Of a stretch of DNA of 64,000 nt, positions 45,076-55,200 are shown in pieces; the first letter of the stretch is position 1; each line of letters starts with the position of its first letter. The notes beneath the pieces were generated by a model. It was not told the origin of the DNA. It saw only the letters and a list, made by a program, of their open reading frames with translations, and did not search any database. The position numbers and the translations under genes are program-made. Source of the stretch: PALSA-1006 sp037140475 (GTDB lineage: Bacteria > Pseudomonadota > Gammaproteobacteria > Burkholderiales > Gallionellaceae); NCBI GenBank assembly GCA_037140475.1, contig JBAXEJ010000003.1:14952-78951 (forward strand), written 5' to 3'.

Positions 45076-46374
45076 ATGTTACCGCAAAACACAATGTCGC
45101 AAGCATACAAAATGAAGCTGAGATGGTTCGTGACCATTTCTACGTTGCCTCTTTTTGGCGTAGTCACCGCCTTCGGTGTCATGCCGCAATCCACTTTTAA
45201 TATTGGCGAGCAAGTAACGGTTGTTGAGGAGATCGCCTTACCCGTTGCGGCACAAACTGCCAGCACAACAGCCACTTTTTGGCGTAACGAGCGAGTGCAG
45301 CGCGGAGATACGGTTGCTGAACTACTACGCAGGCTGAGCATCGAAGATGCCGCCGCAACCGAATATCTGCTTAAAGACAAAGCCGCTGAATCACTTCGCA
45401 AACTCGGTGTTGGTCAAGAGGTTCAATCTGAAATAGCCGCAGACGGCAGTTTGCTAGCCCTGCGTTACCTGAACAATGGCGGCGCTCAGGTCGTGATCGA
45501 CAAAACTGATTCAGGTTTTAAGACGAACACTTTTCCAGTGCAACTCGAGCAGCGCACTTTTATGCGTACCGGCGAAATTAAAACTAGCCTATATGCAGCA
45601 ACGGATGCGGCGGGACTAACCGACCCTGTGGCAAATCAAATGGCTGAGATTTTTGGCGGAGATATCGACTTTCATCGCGATTTACGCAAAGGTGACAAAT
45701 TTACCGTCGTGTATGAAATGACTTACAGCAATGGGCAAGCGGTGCGCTCTGGGCGTATTTTGGCAGCAGAATTTGTTAATCAGGGCCATGCCTATCGTGC
45801 TGTTTACTTCCAAACTAGTAACACCAACGGCAACTACTACACACAAGAAGGCAAGAGCATGCGCAAAGCTTTCTTGCGCTCGCCGATTGAGTTTTCTCGC
45901 GTTAGCTCTGGCTTTACCACCTCGCGCTTTCACCCTGTGCTGAACAAATGGCGCGCCCACAAAGGCGTGGATTATGCCGCCCCAACCGGAACGAAGGTTA
46001 AAGTAACTGCGGATGGCACCGTGGCGCTAATAGGCAAGCAGAGCGGTTATGGCAATGTAGTGATGGTTAATCATCAAGGCCACTACACAACTGTTTATGG
46101 ACACCTCTCTCGCTTTGCCGCAGGCTTGCGCGTTGGTCAGCGCGTCAGTCAGGGTGAGATCATCGCCTACGTCGGCATGACCGGCTTAGCAACAGGCCCA
46201 CACCTTCACTATGAATTCAAAATTGATGGCACGCAGCGCGATCCACTTCGTGTAGCACTACCTGACGCGTCTCCTGTCAGCTCAGCACAGAAATCCGCCT
46301 TCTTAGAAAGCACTCGCGAACTGAATGAGCGTTTGGCGATGCTGCACAATACCAAACTAGCCAAACTAGATTAA
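45076..46374 (+). CDS. M23-family peptidoglycan endopeptidase (MepM-like)
   Basis: A 432-residue envelope protein. ATG 45076 has GGGAGG about 6 bases upstream and opens with a signal anchor (MKLRWFVTISTLPLFGVVTAFG after a short lead). The open frame continues upstream to 44860 but that stretch is uncharged by a ribosome site and overlaps the tyrS start. A LysM-like/opacity-associated segment (VQRGDTVAELLRRLSI) is followed by the M23 catalytic domain: HKGVDYAAPTG, YGHLSRF and GPHLHYEF carry the zinc ligands. Likely cross-link cleavage in the wall during growth. It precedes anmK by 4 bases. Confidence 0.92.
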   Translation: MLPQNTMSQAYKMKLRWFVTISTLPLFGVVTAFGVMPQSTFNIGEQVTVVEEIALPVAAQTASTTATFWRNERVQRGDTVAELLRRLSIEDAAATEYLLKDKAAESLRKLGVGQEVQSEIAADGSLLALRYLNNGGAQVVIDKTDSGFKTNTFPVQLEQRTFMRTGEIKTSLYAATDAAGLTDPVANQMAEIFGGDIDFHRDLRKGDKFTVVYEMTYSNGQAVRSGRILAAEFVNQGHAYRAVYFQTSNTNGNYYTQEGKSMRKAFLRSPIEFSRVSSGFTTSRFHPVLNKWRAHKGVDYAAPTGTKVKVTADGTVALIGKQSGYGNVVMVNHQGHYTTVYGHLSRFAAGLRVGQRVSQGEIIAYVGMTGLATGPHLHYEFKIDGTQRDPLRVALPDASPVSSAQKSAFLESTRELNERLAMLHNTKLAKLD

Positions 46375-46378
46375 AACG

Positions 46379-47482
46379 TTGTCGGTGAATAACTCGGACT
46401 TATTCATCGGCATCATGTCCGGCACCAGCTTGGACGGAATCGACGTTGCGTTAGTCGATTTTTCTAGCGCACACACTAAGCTACTCGCCACACACTTTCA
46501 GCCCTATTCTGATTCTCTCAAAGCAACGCTACTTGCACTTCACCATCCAGCCATCAACGAACTGCACCAAGCGCAAATCACGGCGAATCAACTAGCCACA
46601 GATTATGCTACTGCAACTTTAGCGCTATTAAAAACCCACAGTATTTCTGCTGAAAAAATTCGCGCCATTGGCTGCCACGGCCAAACCATTCGCCATCGAC
46701 CTGAGCTCGGCTACACCGTGCAATTGGGCAATGCCTCGCTCCTCGCCGAATTAACCAACATTGACGTGGTCAGCGACTTTCGCAGTCGCGACATTGCCGC
46801 CCACGGCCAAGGTGCACCACTAGTGCCCTCCTTCCATGATCGCGTGTTGCGTCACCCCAGCATCCATCGCGTTATTGTAAACATTGGTGGCATTAGCAAT
46901 CTAACCAACCTATCGCCGAAGCAACCCACTATTGGCTTCGACTGTGGGCCAGGTAATTTGCTCATGGATGCGTGGATACACGAACATCGGGGGTGCGCTT
47001 ACGATAAAGACGGGGCGTGGGCAAGTGGAGGAAAAGTAATTCCATCCTTGCTCGAAAAACTAAAGAGTGAATCTTTTTTTAGCGCGCCCCCACCGAAAAG
47101 CTGCGGCCGCGATTTATTTAATCTCCACTGGCTAAAAGCGCAACTCCACGGAAATGAGTTAGCTGAAGATGTGCAAACTACTTTATTGGCATTGACCGTT
47201 CATGGCATCGCTGATTCCATTCAACGCTATTGCGCTGGTGCAGAGGAAGTTTATTTATGCGGCGGTGGCGCTTATAACGGTGCGCTCGTGCGAAGTCTTG
47301 AACAATCGCTACCTCAATGCAATATTCAACTCACTGACGTTTTGGGCATTGGCGCAAATTGGCTTGAATCCATCGCTTTCGCTTGGCTTGCTCAGCAAAC
47401 CATCAACGGCAAAAGTGCGAACCTGCCCGAAGCGACGGGAGCAAAACATCCCTGCATTCTCGGCGCGATTTACCAAAAATAA
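46379..47482 (+). CDS. anmK: Anhydro-N-acetylmuramic acid kinase
   Basis: Recycles cell-wall anhydroMurNAc to MurNAc-6-phosphate. It has 367 residues. GIMSGTSLDGIDVALVDF is the hallmark opening, with GCHGQTIRHRP, INIGGISNLT-like VNIGGISNLTNL, FDCGPGNLLMD and LCGGGAYNG following. The start is TTG 46379 or GTG 46385, neither with a strong ribosome site. It is directly after the M23 gene, a sensible wall-recycling pair seen in many Beta- and Gammaproteobacteria. Confidence 0.96.
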   Translation: MSVNNSDLFIGIMSGTSLDGIDVALVDFSSAHTKLLATHFQPYSDSLKATLLALHHPAINELHQAQITANQLATDYATATLALLKTHSISAEKIRAIGCHGQTIRHRPELGYTVQLGNASLLAELTNIDVVSDFRSRDIAAHGQGAPLVPSFHDRVLRHPSIHRVIVNIGGISNLTNLSPKQPTIGFDCGPGNLLMDAWIHEHRGCAYDKDGAWASGGKVIPSLLEKLKSESFFSAPPPKSCGRDLFNLHWLKAQLHGNELAEDVQTTLLALTVHGIADSIQRYCAGAEEVYLCGGGAYNGALVRSLEQSLPQCNIQLTDVLGIGANWLESIAFAWLAQQTINGKSANLPEATGAKHPCILGAIYQK

Positions 47483-47506
47483 AAAAGGCGCCGAAGCGCC
47501 TTTTTT
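47481..47506 (+). terminator. Bidirectional hairpin terminator between anmK and erpA
   Basis: Perfect 11-bp stem AAAAAAGGCGC / GCGCCTTTTTT around a CGAA loop (UUCG on the minus strand). It begins inside the anmK stop codon region and can serve both converging genes. Confidence 0.93.
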
Positions 47507-47528
47507 AGTAACCATATCCGCATAATGA

Positions 47529-47575
47529 AGATCGGGCTTCAGCCCAACATGTCGGGTTAAAACCCGACCCACAAC
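47529..47575. repeat. Intergenic GTCGGGTT..AACCCGAC repeat between anmK and erpA
   Basis: Contains GATCGGGCTTCAGCCC and the perfect hairpin GTCGGGTTAAAACCCGAC (47551-47568). Same family as the repeat at 1247-1304. Confidence 0.7.
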
Positions 47576-47583
47576 TCAACAAA

Positions 47584-47943
47584 TTAAGCCGAGAAAGAAG
47601 AACCGCAACCGCAAGTTGTTGTCGCATTCGGATTTTTAATCACGAACTGCGCGCCTTCTAAGCCTTCTTGGTAATCAATCTCAGCACCAGCCAAGTATTG
47701 AAAACTCATTGGGTCGATAAGCAATTTAACGCCGTTCTTATCCAACACGGTGTCATCTTCATTTGCCACTTCATCGAACGTAAAGCCGTATTGAAAACCG
47801 GAGCATCCACCACCACTCACAAACACGCGAAGTTTCAACTCAGCGTTACCTTCTTCTTCAATCAAAAGTTTTACTTTATTCGCCGCGCTATCGGTAAAAA
47901 TTAGCAAGTCGGTTACTGCTGCATCAGCTACTGTATTCATCAT
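47584..47943 (-). CDS. erpA: Iron-sulfur cluster insertion protein ErpA
   Basis: A-type Fe-S carrier that delivers 4Fe-4S clusters to client enzymes, including IspG/IspH. It has 119 residues. The three cluster Cys are in GGGCSGFQYG and TCGCGSSFS. LRVFVSGGGCSGFQY and GFTFDEVANEDD are typical. ATG at 47943 or 47940 is possible (MMNTV). It is the last gene of a minus-strand group with bactofilin, DUF6776 and argC. Confidence 0.97.
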   Translation of the reverse strand: MMNTVADAAVTDLLIFTDSAANKVKLLIEEEGNAELKLRVFVSGGGCSGFQYGFTFDEVANEDDTVLDKNGVKLLIDPMSFQYLAGAEIDYQEGLEGAQFVIKNPNATTTCGCGSSFSA

Positions 47944-47963
47944 TTATCTCCAGGGAAAATTTG

Positions 47964-48371
47964 TTAGGATTCGGTGCCGCTCAATTTCAGGGTCACCACT
48001 TTATCAGAAATTTCTGTGAGGTGGATCAACTTACCCTCAACAATCGCACCCAGCTGAATCTCCATTGTCTTATAGTGGACATCGCCTATGAGCTTAGCTT
48101 TGCTTTGCAATTCTAGATATTCTGAAGCTTTCACAGGCCCTGTTACCACACCATTCGCAACCAAATGTGTGACGCCAATTTCACCATCAACACGTGCGTG
48201 CTCGCTCAATACCAAAGTGCTTGTTTTGCCCGGTGTTGCGATGACATTTCCATTCACCTCGCCATCGATCCGCAAGCCTCCGCTAAACTGAATATCACCA
48301 ATAATTTTTGTTCCTGCTCCAATCAGTGAATCAATTCGATTTTGCGGCTTAGTAGGTCGGTTACCAAACAT
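47964..48371 (-). CDS. Bactofilin
   Basis: A 135-residue polymer-forming cytoskeletal protein. The right-handed beta-helix repeats are visible: GTKIIGDIQFSGGLRIDGEVNGNV, VLSEHARVDGEIGVTHLVANG and LELQSKAKLIGDVHYKTMEIQLGAIVEGK. A short N-terminal tail (MFGNRPTKPQNR) is as in other members. It lies 20 bases before erpA and 15 after the DUF6776-like gene. Confidence 0.94.
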   Translation of the reverse strand: MFGNRPTKPQNRIDSLIGAGTKIIGDIQFSGGLRIDGEVNGNVIATPGKTSTLVLSEHARVDGEIGVTHLVANGVVTGPVKASEYLELQSKAKLIGDVHYKTMEIQLGAIVEGKLIHLTEISDKVVTLKLSGTES

Positions 48372-48386
48372 ATTTATAACTCCCGT

Positions 48387-49130
48387 TTAAGACAGCTCTG
48401 CTGCCTGCTTGATTTTTGGTTCGCGCAAACCTTTTTCAAATACCCTCACTTGCACACTCTCTATATGGGCGCCTGGTGGTAATTTAAAGGCTCGATCTAC
48501 GCGCAAATAGTATTTAAAATTTAAATTACCCTCCGCGATGTTCGGCGAATTCTCTTGCGGGAATTGTAGCATCACTTTTTTACCATCTTGCTTTGCCGTC
48601 ACCAGCAATTGTAGATGCCCCTGAAACTCCTTGCCGCGCTGCTGCACGTTTTGTACCAACAGCAAGCGACAGTGATATTCATTCGGTAGCGCATCTGGCT
48701 CAATCTTTAACTTATGAATACTCAACTCTGCCTCACGCCCTGAGGTAAGCGGCAAGTTCTGAAAAAAGGACAAGTCTTCTTTTATTCGAATATTTTCCTC
48801 ATTCAAGATTTTGACCTGCGACATAGTCTCCTGCATGGCAGCGGTTTCAATCTGCGCTTGTCGCTCATCTGCCGAGTGCTGGCTCGTCAACTTTTCATTT
48901 TCACTTTCGAGAAAAACAACTCGATCACGCAATACATCCAACTCTTTTTCCGCTTGCCCCCGATGAAAGCCAGCCAACTCCAAACCTGAGTCATAAGCCC
49001 ACCACACCAAAGTCCCCGCCGCGATAATAAAGGGGATCGTAATCGCCCAACGCACATACCACGGCACATGCGGCCGCACCGACAAGCGCGGCGCTGAAAT
49101 ACTAAATTTTCGGGTAAACTTTTTGAGCAT
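48387..49130 (-). CDS. DUF6776-like membrane protein with coiled coil
   Basis: A 247-residue bitopic protein. One membrane segment at ~25-45 (WYVRWAITIPFIIAAGTLVWW), a coiled coil at ~55-120 and an extracytoplasmic beta-rich domain (EYHCRLLLVQNVQQRGKEFQG, LNFKYYLRVDRAFKLPPGA). Its partner bactofilin sits immediately downstream, a conserved pairing in Betaproteobacteria, so it may be the membrane anchor for bactofilin filaments (inference). Confidence 0.75.
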   Translation of the reverse strand: MLKKFTRKFSISAPRLSVRPHVPWYVRWAITIPFIIAAGTLVWWAYDSGLELAGFHRGQAEKELDVLRDRVVFLESENEKLTSQHSADERQAQIETAAMQETMSQVKILNEENIRIKEDLSFFQNLPLTSGREAELSIHKLKIEPDALPNEYHCRLLLVQNVQQRGKEFQGHLQLLVTAKQDGKKVMLQFPQENSPNIAEGNLNFKYYLRVDRAFKLPPGAHIESVQVRVFEKGLREPKIKQAAELS

Positions 49131-49132
49131 CG

Positions 49133-50161
49133 CTAAGGCAACAAAGGCAACACATTGAGTGCTGTCGCTTCGGGCAAGCCAAACATAATGTTCATATTTT
49201 GCACCGCTTGGCCCGCCGCCCCCTTCACCAAATTGTCGATCACCGACAAAATGACGGCCGTATTACCCCCCTGTGGCCGATGCACCGCAATCCGGCACAG
49301 ATTTGAGCCACGTACTGAACGCGTTTCAGGATGACTGCCCGCTGGCAACACATCTACAAACGCCTCATTCGCATAACGCTTTTCAAATAGCGACTGCAAA
49401 TCAATATCCGTTTTTATTTGCGCATACAGCGTTGCGTGTATGCCCCGAATCATCGGCGTGAGGTGCGGCACAAAAGTGAGCCCAACAGGGGCGCCAGAAA
49501 CGCTTGCCAAGCCCTGTTTAATTTCCGGCAAATGACGATGCCCTGCCACGCCATACGCTTTAAAACTATCTGCAGCCTCAGCCAACAACGCGGAAATTTC
49601 TGCCTTGCGCCCCGCGCCGGACACACCTGATTTCGCATCCGCGATGAGCTGGCTAGCATCCACCAGCCCCGCTTCAAGCAAAGGAATAAAACCCAGCTGC
49701 ACTGCGGTTGGATAGCAGCCTGGATTTGCCACCAAGCGCGCTTGCTTAATCTGCGCCCGATTCACCTCGGGCAAGCCATACACCGCCTCAGCCACCAAAT
49801 CAGGGCAAGCGTGGGTCATGCCGTACCATTTTTCCCACTCGGCAATATCTTTAATGCGAAAGTCTGCGGCAAGGTCGATCACCCGCACACCAGCATCTAG
49901 CAAAGCGCGCGTCTGCTGCATCGCAATGCCATTTGGCGTGGCGAAAAAAACCACATCGCATTGATCCAAGGAGGCTTCATCCGGATGCGTAAAGGCCAAA
50001 TTAACATAACCACGCAAGCTAGGGAACATTTGACTCACCGGCGTACCTGCATCCGCACGTGAAGTAATCGCCCGCAACACCACCTGCGGATGTAACGCCA
50101 ACAAACGTAATAGTTCAACCCCTGTGTACCCAGTGCCACCGACTATTCCGACCTTAATCAC
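49133..50161 (-). CDS. argC: N-acetyl-gamma-glutamyl-phosphate reductase
   Basis: Arginine pathway NADPH-dependent reductase. It has 342 residues from GTG 50161, which opens VIKVGIVGGTGYTGVELLRL and has GGGAG eight bases upstream. A longer frame to 50239 has no family support and would run over the rpsI terminator. Catalytic Cys is in VANPGCYPTAV. HRHLPEIKQGL and PHLTPMIRGIHATLY are conserved. Confidence 0.97.
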   Translation of the reverse strand: MIKVGIVGGTGYTGVELLRLLALHPQVVLRAITSRADAGTPVSQMFPSLRGYVNLAFTHPDEASLDQCDVVFFATPNGIAMQQTRALLDAGVRVIDLAADFRIKDIAEWEKWYGMTHACPDLVAEAVYGLPEVNRAQIKQARLVANPGCYPTAVQLGFIPLLEAGLVDASQLIADAKSGVSGAGRKAEISALLAEAADSFKAYGVAGHRHLPEIKQGLASVSGAPVGLTFVPHLTPMIRGIHATLYAQIKTDIDLQSLFEKRYANEAFVDVLPAGSHPETRSVRGSNLCRIAVHRPQGGNTAVILSVIDNLVKGAAGQAVQNMNIMFGLPEATALNVLPLLP

Positions 50162-50202
50162 ATTAAGCTCCCATGCCAATTTGAAGGGGCAAATAATAAA
50201 TG

Positions 50203-50228
50203 AAAAAACCGCCCGAAGGCGGTTTTTT
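50203..50228 (-). terminator. Terminator after rpsI
   Basis: Perfect 11-bp stem AAAAAACCGCC / GGCGGTTTTTT around CGAA (UUCG on the transcribed minus strand), followed by U-run. It lies 18 bases past the rpsI stop and separates ribosomal genes from argC. Confidence 0.95.
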
Positions 50229-50245
50229 CTGCACTCCACAAGCGA

Positions 50246-50638
50246 TTAACGCTTGGAGAACTGTTTCCTGCGGCGAGCTTTGCGCAAGCCCACTTTTTTA
50301 CGTTCAACTTCACGCGCATCACGAGTCACCAGACCTGCTTGGCTCAATGTTGGCTTTAGCGAAGCATCATAATTAATTAGAGCACGCGTAATGCCATGAC
50401 GAACAGCACCCGCTTGACCAGACTCACCGCCACCGGCAACGTTTACCATGATGTCGAATTTATCGCTCATCGCAGTCAACTCAAGTGGTTGACGCACCAC
50501 CATACGGCCAGTTTCACGAGCAAAGAATTCATCTAGCGGCTTATCGTTTACAACGATAACGCCTTTACCAGGTTTCATAAATACGCGGGCTACTGCGCTT
50601 TTGCGACGGCCAGTGCCGTAGTTATAAGTCACACTCAT
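50246..50638 (-). CDS. rpsI: 30S ribosomal protein S9
   Basis: Small-subunit protein, 130 residues. Conserved YNYGTGRRKSAVARVF opening, and the C-terminal GLRKARRRKQFSKR tail that reaches the P-site tRNA. It starts 2 bases after rplM, the universal order. Confidence 0.98.
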   Translation of the reverse strand: MSVTYNYGTGRRKSAVARVFMKPGKGVIVVNDKPLDEFFARETGRMVVRQPLELTAMSDKFDIMVNVAGGGESGQAGAVRHGITRALINYDASLKPTLSQAGLVTRDAREVERKKVGLRKARRRKQFSKR

Positions 50639-50640
50639 GA

Positions 50641-51078
50641 TTACGCCTTTAACAAATCGATAGGTTTAGGTTGCTGCGCGCTATGTGGGTGTGTTGCACC
50701 GGCATAAACCTTCAGCTTACGCAACATCGCGTAACCCAACGGGCCTTTAGGCAACATACCACGCACTGCTTTTTGCAGAACGCGCTGTGGGTGACGCTGA
50801 CGCAACTTAGTGAAGTTAGTCTCGTAGATACCGCCTGGATAACCAGTGTGACGGTAGTACATCTTGGCTTCAGCTTTGTTGCCGGTAACACGTACTTTGT
50901 CCGCGTTAACAACCACGACGAAATCGCCGGTATCAACGTGAGGTGTGTAAATCGCCTTATGCTTGCCACGCAAGCGTGCAGCGATCTGGCTCGCTAGGCG
51001 ACCCAGAATAGAATTGGAAGCATCGACCAAAAGCCAGTCATGCTGGACTTCGTGTTGCTTAGCGGAAAATGTTTTCAT
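50641..51078 (-). CDS. rplM: 50S ribosomal protein L13
   Basis: Large-subunit assembly protein, 145 residues from ATG 51078 (MKTFSAKQHEVQHDWLLVDA). RLASQIAARLRGKHKAIYTPHVDTGDFVVVVNADKV is conserved. An upstream in-frame start at 51165 would extend into the promoter and is rejected. Confidence 0.98.
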   Translation of the reverse strand: MKTFSAKQHEVQHDWLLVDASNSILGRLASQIAARLRGKHKAIYTPHVDTGDFVVVVNADKVRVTGNKAEAKMYYRHTGYPGGIYETNFTKLRQRHPQRVLQKAVRGMLPKGPLGYAMLRKLKVYAGATHPHSAQQPKPIDLLKA

Positions 51079-51123
51079 GGCACTTCCTAATACAAAAGAG
51101 TTAGTAAACTTCGAAGGGCGCGG

Positions 51124-51153
51124 ATTGTATGCGAGAGATTCGCCCCCTGTCAA
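51124..51153 (-). promoter_or_regulatory. Sigma-70 promoter of rplM-rpsI
   Basis: TTGACA (51148-51153) and TACAAT (51124-51129) are 18 bases apart on the minus strand. It is the best sigma-70 match in the window, with a ~40-base leader. Seven-base inverted arms GAGAGAT/ATCTCTC (51133-51139, 51157-51163) frame the -35. Confidence 0.9.
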
Positions 51154-51194
51154 ACGATCTCTCACTTATCTACAAATATCCTGCCAAATAATCC

Positions 51195-52217
51195 TTAAAA
51201 TTGCACCGAGGGTCGAAACACCAACGTCAGCGTATTCACCTCAGTGGTACGCAACAACCCTGAATACTCCTCTGGGCTAGACCAAACTACCCCAATATCT
51301 AACGTCGGCGTGTAAGCCTGCCCCACTCGCGGATATTTTTTACCGATTACATATTCTTGGCGAATCAAATGTCCCGTTTTTTTGGCAAAGTGCATCTTTA
51401 CATCTAAAGCCGAATTACTAATCCAATCTAAAAAAGGGAGATGCGCATTCAAATTACTGCGATAGAGACTCAAATAAAGCACATCGGTGATCAACTCGTT
51501 ATCGTGCAACTTGCTCCCAATCCGAAAACTCCAACCCAGCTTTTCATCGAAATAATCAACATTACCTTTAATCTTCCACTCAAACTCCATCCATCGATCA
51601 TCAATCATGTCATTGTTTTTAATGTGTTTTACGCCCGCACTTATAAGGTAACCGGTGTAGCCCACGTTACTTCCCTTACGCTGCTCGCCGGGCCGCACAA
51701 TCTTCGCGATATTGCCAAAAAAGGCGGATACCGCCCACGGCTCCTGAAACCCCGCCGTCGCAGACTCAAGAATATTTACGCTGGAGTGGTGACCGATGCG
51801 CCCCTGCCCGTAAAAATTAGGCTCGCTTGCTTTCAAATACGTACCCAGCAAGGGCATCGGATAAATACTCGTTTCCACCACCATAAAACGCGGGATGAGC
51901 GAACCTTCAATCAGCTCGCGATAAATAACCGCCTCACTAGTTGAGCGAATGGTTGGGATAGGTTTACTGGTCAGCGGAATGTTTACGCCAAAATCGGTGT
52001 AGTAAGGATCAATCTCCCACATCCAATCGACCTTGCTCTTTTCTTCGTAAGCCGGTGCGGACTGGGCTATTGCGGCCGGAGCGGAAGCTACCCCCTTCTC
52101 AGCAATAGCCGATGGCAGAGGAAAACTAGGGGCGGGAGGCGCTTCTGATTCCGCCGCCTGCACAGAGGAAACACTCAGCTGCAACAGCAATGCAAATAAA
52201 TTAAAACCCCTCATCAC
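51195..52217 (-). CDS. Unknown secreted protein, probable outer-membrane beta-barrel, coupled to mshQ
   Basis: A 340-residue protein. A signal peptide (MRGFNLFALLLQLSVSSVQA) is followed by a Pro/Ala-rich spacer and many short alternating strands. The last residues are LTLVFRPSVQF; a final Phe with alternating hydrophobics is the usual outer-membrane beta-barrel signal. I do not recognise the family. It starts 3 bases after the mshQ stop on the same strand, so it is very likely co-transcribed with the MSHA operon. Confidence 0.65.
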   Translation of the reverse strand: MMRGFNLFALLLQLSVSSVQAAESEAPPAPSFPLPSAIAEKGVASAPAAIAQSAPAYEEKSKVDWMWEIDPYYTDFGVNIPLTSKPIPTIRSTSEAVIYRELIEGSLIPRFMVVETSIYPMPLLGTYLKASEPNFYGQGRIGHHSSVNILESATAGFQEPWAVSAFFGNIAKIVRPGEQRKGSNVGYTGYLISAGVKHIKNNDMIDDRWMEFEWKIKGNVDYFDEKLGWSFRIGSKLHDNELITDVLYLSLYRSNLNAHLPFLDWISNSALDVKMHFAKKTGHLIRQEYVIGKKYPRVGQAYTPTLDIGVVWSSPEEYSGLLRTTEVNTLTLVFRPSVQF

Positions 52218-52220
52218 CGA

Positions 52221-55200
52221 TTAGTAGCTTTCGCGCATGTAGATAAACTCTTTGCGCTGCTGATAAACGCCGAAGGTGGCAGTACCCGGTGTAACAGGAA
52301 GATATGTTGCCGTCGAGGTTGGCGTGACCGTTACTTTTCCAGTTCCAGTAGGGGTCGGCTTTCCCAGCTTGATACTCAAAATCCCTGATGCCAAAGTTCC
52401 ACTTAATGGAGTAAGCGTAACCAGCGTTGTTCCCGCACCGACAGCATAACTGCTCGAAACACCCGATAATGTCGTCGCACTATCCGTCAAACTCGTCACC
52501 CAGCTGGTGCTGCTGTAATACTGAGCTGTAGCCAATAACGTCAATGGCAGTAACTCAGAGCCATAGGCATTAGGTATTTTTATTCTTCCGCTCACCACCT
52601 TCGCCCCGCCCTGCGTTGCAGGCGAAGTTCCAGAAGCCACCGCGTCCGTATCCACCGCGTGCAAATACACATCGGTCGGTGCGGTTGGTACGGTAGTAAA
52701 CGAGAATATAGGCGCCCCCGCATTGGTCGCAGCAACTCCTGTCAGCGTGCCAACGCCATTGGCGAAATCGGTAGCAACAAGCGCTGCTGTTCCGCTCAAA
52801 GCTCCTCCACTCACAGCCGTCGTGCCCGTTACGCCATTCACCGCACTCAATGTCACGGCCTTGGCGAATGCGCCGGTGTAATTCGCCGTAACACTCCCCG
52901 CCAGATTTTTTGCGGTAGCCGTCGCACCTGCAAACGTCTGGCCGGAATACGCCATCGTCGTGATGGGAACGCTACACAAACCTGTTGCACAAAGCATCGG
53001 CCCCGTTACCGCTGTATCAAAGTACCCCGGCTTGAAACGGCCTGCATTGGCACTAGAGCCTATCGCCGTACTTGCCTGTCCCATAAACAAGCTACTAGAC
53101 GCCGACAGTTTGAGCACGCCCACCTCGCTCCAAGTAAGATCACTCACCGTTTTTATTCCACTCAAAAAGCTATTACGCGTAAGTGACGTGCTGCCATTCA
53201 GCACACCTGCCGCAGGGCAGACCGTTGCAGGAGAAACGATCGGCGCAACACATGTATTCCCCAATAGTACTGTCTCGCTGCCATAGGCGACTGAACCAGC
53301 CGTACTAAAACTCGGCGTGACGTTGTTATTGGCCGACATCGCACGCACCGTCGCTTTAAAAGCAGCTCCTGTTTGAGTGGATGCAGTACCGGCAATCGCC
53401 AAAACACTCCCAGTGCCATCGATCGGCGTCGCGGCCGTGTTCAACGGACAATCTCCAGCAGTTGCTGCCGCACAAACGTCCACCGCAAAGTGATCTGGCT
53501 TAACGATAAAAGCATTGGAATTACCCAGCAAATTTTTGCCGTTCACTGCTTTAAGCATCCGCAGCGTCACTTGCCCCACATCTTCATAACTAAAAGTGAG
53601 CGGAGCAGTATTGCCGTTGGCATCGAAGGTCAGACTAATGCCGGTATAACTATAACCACCGCCATTGGGATTACTTTGCACGGCAGTGCCATTCACACTC
53701 AACAAATTGCCTGTTGCACACGAACTAGGGTCGTTACACTCGTAGCCAAAATTAACCGTCTGCGCACCAACCAACGCGCCCTCACACGCTTTGGTCACCT
53801 TGTCAGTCTTCACTGCTCTCAGCACATATTGGGCAGAAGCCACTCCCGCAGTCTGTGTAGGCACAGTCGCCTCAGTGCCTCCAGCTGCACTACTCAATAT
53901 CAGCCCCGCATCGGTAAAGCTCAGCGTACAAGTTTCTGTCGCCCCATTAAAGCAGCGACTACCAACCGCAACCGGTGCTGTCGCCGCCCCGCTCAATGTC
54001 ACATTACCTGCCGTCAGTTGCGCAAGCGTCACGGTGGCCTGGCCTCCCGTAAACGTCACAGGGTTAGCCGACCAAGTTCCTCCTGTGGTACCCAAGCTAG
54101 CAGTCACGCTACCCAAATATAGCGTTGAGCAGCTTGCATCTGCACAAGCTTTTACCGCCACGGTTTCGGGCATACAGGTCAAGCCTTGCCCATTGTGCAT
54201 GATACGGATGTGGTTCAGTGTCGGCAGTGGCTGCGGCTGTGCCGTACATACTTGCAGATTATCCACCTCATGGATATTCGTTGAGCCCCCCGTAGCGCCA
54301 GTGAACGATAAAAACCAATTGGTTGGTACTGCCGCCTGACCGATTTCAGCCTTGGCGTCATAAGGCGCAACCAATGCGGCATATGCTGTACCCGTACCGG
54401 TAGTATCACGTTCAACCGAAGTCCATGCATTCGTGCCATTGGTATGATCAATGGTGATGCGATAGCGATGCCCCGGCGCTGGCGTAGCACCCAGAAGGTC
54501 AATCCCCGGTGTCAATGTTGCAGTGCCACGATGATAAGGGTAGCCGGTATAACCTGAGCCAGATCCCCTGACAGCGATAGAATCGACGGTTAAGCCTGGT
54601 GCAGCACCTCCGCTACGGCCTTCGGTATTAGCCGAGAAATTACCGTACTCGTCAACTGCCAGTCCGATCCAGCCACCCGCGAACCCTGGATGAGTCGTAT
54701 CACCACCTGCACTCGCCTGCTTGGGCGCATATCCCAGCGATCCGCCAAAAGCACCGGGAACCGGCGCGACCGAAGCATCCGAGAGCACTACGCCAATGCC
54801 GTCTGCGCCAACCGTACCGCCATACGCGAAGTAATCAAACACAACGACAACCTTGTTACCTGCAGCAGGAAACAATTGCTGCAATGCGGCCATGGTAGAA
54901 ACACCGCCGGTCGCATCGGTCAGTCGCAAACGATTGCTCACAATTTTGGGATTACCGAAGGTCCCTCCTTCGTTCGCCACTACCCAATTTCCCGCTGGCA
55001 CACCGTCCGCCCGATTAAAGTTATCAGTAAAGCAGGTTTGAATACTTACATCGTAAACCTGTCCAGTGAATGTGCCACTCAAGGTGGGTACAACTACCCC
55101 AGGGCCAGTTTGATTCAAGCCCAAGGTGCCGATACCGCTACCCGTATTGGCCGTAACCGTCCAAGTTGTACCGCTCCCCGTTACCGAGGCAATAGAAGTG

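Noticed and set aside
50162..50239. Longer argC start
   Set aside because: It would cover the rpsI terminator; GTG 50161 has a good ribosome site and family-typical opening.
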